Below are positions 58,223 through 64,000 of a stretch of DNA of 64,000 bases, piece after piece. The position numbers were made by a program, and so were the translations under genes. How positions within the stretch are numbered: the first letter of the stretch is position 1; every line of letters starts with the position of its first letter. The stretch is from positions 44,018-108,017 of the forward strand of contig JAQIBP010000054.1 of the NCBI GenBank assembly GCA_027858995.1, written 5' to 3'. The stretch comes from Deltaproteobacteria bacterium. GTDB taxonomy: Bacteria; Desulfobacterota; Desulfobacteria; Desulfobacterales; Desulfobacteraceae. The notes beneath the pieces are model-generated. The model was not told the DNA's origin. It made no database searches and worked only from the letters and a program-made list of their open reading frames with translations.

Positions 58223-60829
58223 CTAATCTTTATAAATTTTAACTGCAACAGCAGTTTCAATATTACCGGTTATTGGATCATAATGCCTCAGATATGAAGG
58301 CAGCAGTTTACAAAAATTGGACCCTTTGCCTTTGGCAATTGGCCTGCCATCTGCCCAGAGACCACCCTGACCAGATATACCTACAACTCTCGGGCTTTGA
58401 GCTTCCATGGTTTTAACAATACCATTTTCTTTGACGCCATACCTGTTTTCAAGCCAGATAACATCCCCATCCTTCATTCCTCTTTCTCGTGCTATATCAG
58501 TATTCAAAGTGATAGTGAACGTATAGGGACACATCTTTGAAACTTCATCAATATAAGGATTTTGAAAAGTAGTATTATTAGTATGAAGGATATCTCTATA
58601 GGAAAAAGCCAGAAGATCATATTCATTGTCAAGCTCTCTATAGGAAATTGGCACAAACCAGGATGGTATTGGCGTATATTGATCCAGTTCCATCTCAAGG
58701 TCAAACCCGGTATCTTCTATAATTTTATCAATAGCTCTTCTATCATGGATCAAAAACTCCATATAAATAGGACAACGACTTTCAGTATTCCATCTCCAGT
58801 AGACATCTTCAATGGGTTTATGCCATGTTGCATAGCCACGCTCTTCTATCATCTCTTTATCATCGCCATAGACCCATCTCATATACCGCTCCCCAATCTC
58901 TTTCCAGGTCAAAAATTCCCCTGGTTTGATCTTGAGTTCTTCATCGGTGACACCATAGTAATTGTTCAGGCTTTCATTAAATTTATCAAGAACACCAACT
59001 CTGTGGGCAACATCCATATAAACATCCATGAAAAATCTTGATTCTCCAATTGGTTCGGCAACCGGATTTTGCAGATGCACATACCAATCTTCATTGGAAG
59101 GAGATCCTGAAAAGAAGAATGCATCAATTTCAGAAGACCAGCAGTCTTTTTCAAGATATGAAACATCGGGCAGAATAATATCGCCAATTGCCTGGTCAGT
59201 CTCATTGACCCAGAGATCATTTTGAACAACAAAACAGTCTTTAAAATTTTCAATGGCAACATCCCAGTCTGACTGGCTGATGATAAAGTTGGCGGCAATA
59301 CCAAATATCATTTCAGGTTTAGCACCCATGCCGAATTTCTCGTGGATATAATCTTTCTCTTTAACATAGGGAATATGGGAAAGAGTACAGTGTGTCCAGA
59401 AATTCACACATCCACTATTATCACATGGAACAGAAGGTGTATGTACAGGCCATGGATCATGTGAAAAAAATACAGCTGGAATCAGAACGCCATCTTTACC
59501 AATTCTTGGCATACGTTCATACTGCCCGCCAGGATATTTTCTTCTCTTGGAAGGCCATCCCATTGTTCCTCCTGGAACATCTTCCGCACCCACAAGCTGA
59601 CTTATGAGATCGATTGAAGCCACCTGGTGAATACCGTTGGTATGTCCTTGAGAACCTCTAAAGGTAACTGAAGATACTGGTCTGTACGGAAATGTCTGTC
59701 CTTCAATTGTTATTGTTGAACCAATCTGAGCATTATCCACCCAGTCTTTGGCAATCTGGAGAATAGTTCCAACAGGAACTGTTGATATCTCTGATGCCCA
59801 TTCAGGAGTAAATTGTTTTAAATGCTCTTTTACAGCCATGAAACATGGTCTGCATTTTTCTCCATTATGCTCATAATCACCCTCAAGGCTGAAATCTTCA
59901 TAGGCTATGGATTTATCGTCGAATTCCTTGATTTTTTGTGCTTTGTTATCAAAAACAAGGGGTTTATCACTGTTCTCATCACGAATAAAGGTGCCATCTT
60001 CTCTGATAAGATATACATAATTTGTCTTGGCTTTCAAATAAAACTCATCAATTTCGCCCCGGGTATTCAAGATATAATTTGCAATTGCAAGCCCTACTGT
60101 TGTATCAGTTCCAGGAAGAATTGGCACCCACTCTGTAGCTTTCCCGCCTGCAAAGTTACCCATTGGATCAAATACAACTTCTCTGGTGCCACGTCTGATG
60201 GCATCAGCTCTAAGCCTTGCATTTGTCATGGCAGAGTGTCCGGAACCTGTACCTTTACTTGAACCCCATTTAAGAACATATTTGGTATAGCGCCAGTCAG
60301 GAGCTATGGACCATGCACCATGGATCAAACCACCCAGCATATGGGCTGCATTTCCACAATGAAGACTGCCGCCGCCGATAATAAAGTTACCATTATTTTT
60401 AACACCAAAAGCCTGGGCATAAAAATAAGGGTGATTATGAGGGCCGTCACTGGCTCTCATGGTCTGGTTTGTAAAAAGAATCTTGTTGGGATCATCTTCC
60501 ATGATTTTTTTCTTTTTAGTGGATATGATCTCAAGGGCTTCTTCCCACTCAATCTCTTTCCATTTAGGATCAACTCCAATACCTTTTTCAGGGTTGGTCC
60601 TCAATAGCGGCTTTTTAATCCTGTTGGGATCATAATAATACATAAGTCCTGCCACGCCTTTGCCACAAAGACTGGACCCGGTTCCTCCCATGGTACTGTC
60701 TTTAATACCTTCAATTTTGACAGGCATGCCATTTACCACTCTGACTCTTGCAGAACAACCGCAATAACATACGCCACAGGTGGTATTTACCCATTTATCT
60801 TCCCATATTTCATCTGTTTTATAGGTCAT
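58223..60829 (-). CDS. DMSO-reductase-family molybdopterin oxidoreductase, PadB-like catalytic subunit
   Basis: 868 residues. An N-terminal [4Fe-4S] motif CGVCYCGCSARVRVV with a later Cys in SSLCGKG; molybdopterin-binding segments RASDGPHNHPYFYAQAFG, GGGSLHCGNAAHMLGG (a Cys-type metal ligand is plausible) and GSSKGTGSGHSAMTNARLR; the C-terminal dinucleotide-binding domain ends it. No twin-arginine signal, so it faces the cytoplasm, as expected for a CoA-ester substrate. With its Fe-S and NrfD partners next to a 2-oxoacid oxidoreductase, the best match is phenylacetyl-CoA:acceptor oxidoreductase (product phenylglyoxylate); polysulfide or other reductases remain possible. Confidence 0.75.
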   Translation of the reverse strand: MTYKTDEIWEDKWVNTTCGVCYCGCSARVRVVNGMPVKIEGIKDSTMGGTGSSLCGKGVAGLMYYYDPNRIKKPLLRTNPEKGIGVDPKWKEIEWEEALEIISTKKKKIMEDDPNKILFTNQTMRASDGPHNHPYFYAQAFGVKNNGNFIIGGGSLHCGNAAHMLGGLIHGAWSIAPDWRYTKYVLKWGSSKGTGSGHSAMTNARLRADAIRRGTREVVFDPMGNFAGGKATEWVPILPGTDTTVGLAIANYILNTRGEIDEFYLKAKTNYVYLIREDGTFIRDENSDKPLVFDNKAQKIKEFDDKSIAYEDFSLEGDYEHNGEKCRPCFMAVKEHLKQFTPEWASEISTVPVGTILQIAKDWVDNAQIGSTITIEGQTFPYRPVSSVTFRGSQGHTNGIHQVASIDLISQLVGAEDVPGGTMGWPSKRRKYPGGQYERMPRIGKDGVLIPAVFFSHDPWPVHTPSVPCDNSGCVNFWTHCTLSHIPYVKEKDYIHEKFGMGAKPEMIFGIAANFIISQSDWDVAIENFKDCFVVQNDLWVNETDQAIGDIILPDVSYLEKDCWSSEIDAFFFSGSPSNEDWYVHLQNPVAEPIGESRFFMDVYMDVAHRVGVLDKFNESLNNYYGVTDEELKIKPGEFLTWKEIGERYMRWVYGDDKEMIEERGYATWHKPIEDVYWRWNTESRCPIYMEFLIHDRRAIDKIIEDTGFDLEMELDQYTPIPSWFVPISYRELDNEYDLLAFSYRDILHTNNTTFQNPYIDEVSKMCPYTFTITLNTDIARERGMKDGDVIWLENRYGVKENGIVKTMEAQSPRVVGISGQGGLWADGRPIAKGKGSNFCKLLPSYLRHYDPITGNIETAVAVKIYKD

Positions 60830-60843
60830 ATTTTCCCCTGTTA

Positions 60844-61500
60844 TTAATCTATATAATACACTGCTGGTTCAGTGCCAAATTCTTTTCTAAGTTGTTTGCC
60901 CTTTTTCTCCATGATCAGACGATTTACTTCACTGTCAGGATCATTAAGGTCACCAAACACCCTTGCGTTGACCGGGCAGATAGTGACACAGGCAGGAGTT
61001 GCCTCTTCATCCTTACCAGGTTCAAGGCCTTTTTTCATGCCGTCTTCCAGTCTTTCTGAACAGAAATTGCATTTAATAACTGTCCCGACTTTAAAGGGAT
61101 AAAGTTTTTCTCCAAGCAATTCCAGCTGTGTTTTACCCTGACCTGGAAAATATTCCCTGTCCTTGACTTCCTGGTCATAATAAGTTCTCTGCTGGTAGGG
61201 ACAACTTACAAGACATGCCCTGCATCCAACACATTTGTCATCATCAACCTCAACAATACCGTCTTCTCTGATATAAGTTGCTCCTGTTGGACATGCTTCC
61301 ACGCATGCCGCTTCAGAGCAATGATTACAAAGAATCGGATAGATCAATTTGCTTGATGACGGAAATTTCCCGGTTTCTCCAATCAGCACCCTGTTAAAAA
61401 ATACTCCAGGAGGAAGAAAGTGTTCCTCTTTACATGCTATTGTGCAGCCCCAACAAGCGATACACCTTTTTACGTCGATTACCATTCCCCATCTCGGCAT
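60844..61500 (-). CDS. Four-cluster ferredoxin-type electron-transfer subunit (PadC/NrfC-like)
   Basis: 218 residues with four [4Fe-4S] motifs: CIACWGCTIACKEEH, CNHCSEAACVEACPTGA, CVGCRACLVSCPYQQR and CNFCSERLEDG with ACVTICPVNARVF. This is the DmsB/NrfC type of subunit shuttling electrons between the molybdoenzyme and the membrane anchor. No twin-arginine signal. AAAGGAG ribosome binding site; 14 bp ahead of the molybdoenzyme gene. Confidence 0.88.
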   Translation of the reverse strand: MPRWGMVIDVKRCIACWGCTIACKEEHFLPPGVFFNRVLIGETGKFPSSSKLIYPILCNHCSEAACVEACPTGATYIREDGIVEVDDDKCVGCRACLVSCPYQQRTYYDQEVKDREYFPGQGKTQLELLGEKLYPFKVGTVIKCNFCSERLEDGMKKGLEPGKDEEATPACVTICPVNARVFGDLNDPDSEVNRLIMEKKGKQLRKEFGTEPAVYYID

Positions 61501-61545
61501 AACAGCTCCTTTATTTTTTGTAGTTTTAAAATGTGAAATTTTTTA

Positions 61546-62094
61546 TCACATCTCGTATATTTTAACCTCTTCAAATCCTCTTTTTGTACACACAATATTT
61601 GCTGCAAGCTTTTTACCGGAAAAATAATCCTGCAAAGCCTCACAGCACGGTTCAATATCCAGCAGACCCGACATTTTTGCAAATGCTCCTGCAATTACAG
61701 TATTGGGTATTGGAAGACCGATCTCTTCAAGGGCAATTTTATTGGCATCAATAATACCCACTTTTTTCAAATTTTCATGGGAGACACTCAAAGTATCAGC
61801 ACTGTCATTGAGCAGCATCATGCCGCCCGGTTTCAACCCTTTAAAAACAAGCTCTGAGTCTCTCTGGCTTGGGTCAAGCACCACAAGAATATCTGGATTA
61901 TAGATTTGTGTTTTTTCCCTGACCGGCTTATCTGAAAATCTTCCAAATGCTGTAACAGGTGCTCCCCTTCTCTCAAACCCGAACATTGGAAAACTTGCGC
62001 CAAACTGTCCTGTTCTGGCAAAAGCATTGGCAAGAATTTTTGATGTCGTAACAACACCCTGGCCTCCTCTGCCATGGAATCTGACTTCACTCAT
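61546..62094 (-). CDS. 2-oxoacid:acceptor oxidoreductase, gamma subunit
   Basis: 182 residues from ATG 62094 (AAAGGAGG upstream; an in-frame start at 62142 lies in the beta gene). SEVRFHGRGGQGVVTTSKILANAF is the hallmark start of the gamma domain, followed by ERRGAPVTAFGRF. It completes the alpha-beta-gamma enzyme that oxidatively decarboxylates a 2-oxoacid to acyl-CoA. 17 bp after the beta gene. Confidence 0.9.
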   Translation of the reverse strand: MSEVRFHGRGGQGVVTTSKILANAFARTGQFGASFPMFGFERRGAPVTAFGRFSDKPVREKTQIYNPDILVVLDPSQRDSELVFKGLKPGGMMLLNDSADTLSVSHENLKKVGIIDANKIALEEIGLPIPNTVIAGAFAKMSGLLDIEPCCEALQDYFSGKKLAANIVCTKRGFEEVKIYEM

Positions 62095-62111
62095 TTTTAA
62101 GTTTCCTCCTT

Positions 62112-63068
62112 TTAATCTTCTGCAGATACAGGAAGCTGACACTCTGCTTCCAATACACTCAAACCGCCCAGTATACAGTATTCATAATCTATATCTTCCT
62201 GGAGAATCTCAAGATCTTCTTCATTAAGATGTGCAAATTTTTTAATTAATTCAGTATAAGTTGATACAGGTTTGGGTTTTTTAACGGTTTGGGTCATCCT
62301 GACTTTACCATTTTCTGCTTCCCAGAGCGGGAAATAATTGGACTTTACTGCTCTTCTACATACTTCAACGGTATTTTCAGGGGCATATCCCCACCCGGTT
62401 GGACAGGGGGCAAAAACATGCAGGAATGCAAAACCTCTCTCTTTGGCTTCCTTTGCTTTAAGCAGTTTTTTCGCAAGATCTTCCAGATTGCTCAAAGTTG
62501 CAGTGGCAGTATATGGAATCTTATGCATTGCCATTTTTAAAGCAAGATTCATTCTTCTTAAATTTTTACCTTTGGCAATTAATCCTGCAGGTGTGGTGGT
62601 TGTACTTGCTCCAAATGGAGTTGTACCACTTTTCTGGATACCGGTATTCATATATCCTTCATTATCATAACAGATGTAGATAAAGGGTTCATTTCTTTCA
62701 GCTGCTCCTGAAAGATTGCCAAACCCAATATCCGCAGCTGTTCCATCACCGTTAAAACATACCACTGTATTATCAATGCCGGCTTTTTTATAATATCTTG
62801 CAAGACCTGTTGCATTTGCAGCAGCTCCGGTCATCAAAGTTCCAAAATAGGAGAGCGTATGCCATGACTGTTTATTCTGCCCAAGGAGTACAGGAGCAGA
62901 GCATGAAGGAGTACCTGTAATTACAATATCATTGCCCAGAATTTTTGGTATCAATCTTATCAAAAGTTCAAGACTGCAGCCGGGGCAGAATGCAACACCT
63001 TTTGAAAAAGGATCATCATGTTTGAAATAATCCAGGACTTTTGTAAGTTTGCCTTTTTTTTGTGTCAT
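62112..63068 (-). CDS. 2-oxoacid:acceptor oxidoreductase, beta subunit (thiamine diphosphate domain)
   Basis: 318 residues. CPGCSLELLIRLI (Fe-S ligands), GDGTAADIGFGNLSGAAE (thiamine-diphosphate Mg2+ motif GDG-x-N-like) and YICYDNEGYMNTG. Its partner molybdoenzyme suggests phenylglyoxylate, giving benzoyl-CoA, as in the Pad enzyme of aromatic degraders. Pyruvate or 2-oxoisovalerate oxidoreductase is the alternative. GGAGGGC ribosome binding site; two bases after the alpha gene. Confidence 0.88.
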   Translation of the reverse strand: MTQKKGKLTKVLDYFKHDDPFSKGVAFCPGCSLELLIRLIPKILGNDIVITGTPSCSAPVLLGQNKQSWHTLSYFGTLMTGAAANATGLARYYKKAGIDNTVVCFNGDGTAADIGFGNLSGAAERNEPFIYICYDNEGYMNTGIQKSGTTPFGASTTTTPAGLIAKGKNLRRMNLALKMAMHKIPYTATATLSNLEDLAKKLLKAKEAKERGFAFLHVFAPCPTGWGYAPENTVEVCRRAVKSNYFPLWEAENGKVRMTQTVKKPKPVSTYTELIKKFAHLNEEDLEILQEDIDYEYCILGGLSVLEAECQLPVSAED

Positions 63069-63070
63069 AA

Positions 63071-64000
63071 TTAAAGCCCTCCTTCTTTTGAATCACTTGC
63101 TCTCTGGGCTTCGGGATATGAAACCCATGTGACTTCTCGGACATCTTTGCCCGTAGCAAGATCACAGATTGTGTCGATCATCTGACCGACATTGGCTGTT
63201 GTTATATCTGTATTTGCAATACCATCAATAAAACTTACCATCCTGGCGCCCTCAAGCTGTGTCTCAAAGGCTTTTAACTCAGTATAAATGGGACCGCCCT
63301 TAAATCCAAAATTAAGGCTTCTGTCCACAACACCGATTGCTTTTTTACCCTTAAGAGCCTTAACCATTACCTCTGAAGGAAATGGTCTGTACATTCGTAT
63401 CTTTAAAAGACCAACCTTGATACCTTGATTTCTCTTCTCATCAATAACAGTTTTAATTGTGCCGCACATGGATCCGGAGCCCACAAGTATAACATCTGCA
63501 TCATCCATGCGGTACTCTTCAATCTGACCGCCGTAACTGCGGCCGAAAATATCCTCAAACTCTCTGTCAATCTGTTCAAATTTGGCCTTAGACCTCTCCA
63601 TGGCTGAAACATGCTTATATCTAAGTTCAAGATAGCCACCAAGAATTCCATGGGAGCCGCAGCCAAGTTTTCCACCAGGTGTAAGTTTAACTCTCTCAGG
63701 CTGATCTTTTAACACAGAGAGAAATTTATCTACATCTTCCTGAAAAGGGACATCCACACCCTCGGAGAGATAGGAGAGATAGAATCCGTCATAATGTACC
63801 ATTACAGGCACCTGGATATCATAATCTTCAGCAAGGCGATAGGCCTGAATAACAAGATCAATAACTTCCTGACAGTCTTCTGCAATGAGAAAAATCCAGC
63901 CTGCATCCCTTGTGGAAATCATATCCTGCTGTCCTGAAGAGACAGCAATAATTCCGGGAGTTTCACGGTTTACATTAACCATGACCACAGGAGCTCTTGC
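63071..64000 (-). CDS. 2-oxoacid:acceptor oxidoreductase, alpha subunit (partial, continues past right edge)
   Basis: The frame is open to the end of the window, so the N-terminus is missing. The visible 309 codons include ARAPVVMVNVNRE, SGQQDMISTRDAGWIFLIAEDCQEVIDLVIQAYRLAED and the CoA-domain GSGSMCGTIKTVIDEKR. The C-terminal part KALKGKKAIGVVDRSLNFGFKGGPIYTELKA is typical of the alpha chain. A delta (ferredoxin) subunit is likely outside the window on the right. Confidence 0.88.
   Translation of the reverse strand, partial: ARAPVVMVNVNRETPGIIAVSSGQQDMISTRDAGWIFLIAEDCQEVIDLVIQAYRLAEDYDIQVPVMVHYDGFYLSYLSEGVDVPFQEDVDKFLSVLKDQPERVKLTPGGKLGCGSHGILGGYLELRYKHVSAMERSKAKFEQIDREFEDIFGRSYGGQIEEYRMDDADVILVGSGSMCGTIKTVIDEKRNQGIKVGLLKIRMYRPFPSEVMVKALKGKKAIGVVDRSLNFGFKGGPIYTELKAFETQLEGARMVSFIDGIANTDITTANVGQMIDTICDLATGKDVREVTWVSYPEAQRASDSKEGGL

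Noticed and set aside
1-64000. CRISPR array, tRNA, rRNA or prophage
   Set aside because: No regularly spaced repeats, clover-leaf sequences or phage structural genes were recognised.

Overview
The window is AT-rich bacterial DNA and reads as a chromosome segment of a strictly anaerobic, metabolically versatile deltaproteobacterial sulfate reducer, most likely of the Desulfobacula/Desulfobacter group (inference). The clues are three rubrerythrins, two rubredoxins, a small ferredoxin with an Asp in place of one cluster Cys, a DVU0772-family protein, a Ni-CO dehydrogenase, a selenocysteine-type rhodanese, and at the right edge a molybdoenzyme plus 2-oxoacid oxidoreductase cluster of the kind that oxidises phenylacetyl-CoA to benzoyl-CoA. 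I see no tRNA, rRNA, CRISPR array or prophage.

Layout. 1-1 kb: 3' end of a HAMP/class III nucleotide cyclase. 1.2-9.7 kb: copper-type RND efflux operon (two successive TolC-like outer-membrane factors, CusB-like adaptor with two metal-binding repeats, CusA pump, YtkA/FixH-like periplasmic protein), preceded by a candidate sigma-54 promoter and palindromic enhancer. 9.8-15.4 kb: porin, monohaem cytochrome c, methyltransferase, Ser/Thr kinase with an FGE-like domain, and its PP2C phosphatase. 15.6-19.8 kb: a flavodoxin-fold/LMW-phosphatase fusion lacking the catalytic Cys, convergent with an NtrC-type two-component pair. 20-21.5 kb: arsenosugar-type glycosyltransferase overlapping MTA phosphorylase. 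21.5-31.9 kb: mostly leftward peroxide/redox island (ferritin-like proteins, DsrE-like protein, proC, rubrerythrins, Asp-containing ferredoxin, TVP38-MerA-like fusion, NDH-2/SelD-type flavoprotein, Sec-rhodanese/ferritin fusion, CX4C rubredoxin). 32.4-42.7 kb: CooS surrounded by tiny Cys-rich proteins, a YhdH reductase, SelO, a damaged rubredoxin beside a near-duplicate rubrerythrin, nitroreductase, a deleted UspA and an Hsp20. 42.9-50.9 kb: MntP, ZIP transporter, Lon, MetF, aminopeptidase P and PatB/MalY. 50.9-51.1 kb: IS3-type remnant. 51.3-56.3 kb: complete livGFHMK uptake operon. 57.3-64 kb: leftward operon of 2-oxoacid:acceptor oxidoreductase (alpha, beta, gamma) plus Fe-S, molybdopterin and NrfD-type subunits, closed by a terminator and open at the right edge.

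How the genes work together. The island from 21.5 to 40.7 kb looks like an oxygen/peroxide and sulfane-sulfur defence store in which rubredoxins and ferredoxin feed rubrerythrins. The right-hand operon probably carries out phenylacetyl-CoA to phenylglyoxylate to benzoyl-CoA, with the adjacent Liv transporter a plausible importer of an aromatic or branched substrate (inference). The strongest unusual signals are the in-frame TGA exactly at the rhodanese active-site Cys with a hairpin just after it, the rubredoxin that has lost both its start codon and a cluster Cys, the phosphatase fold with Cys-to-Ser, and a family of MITE-like palindromic repeats.
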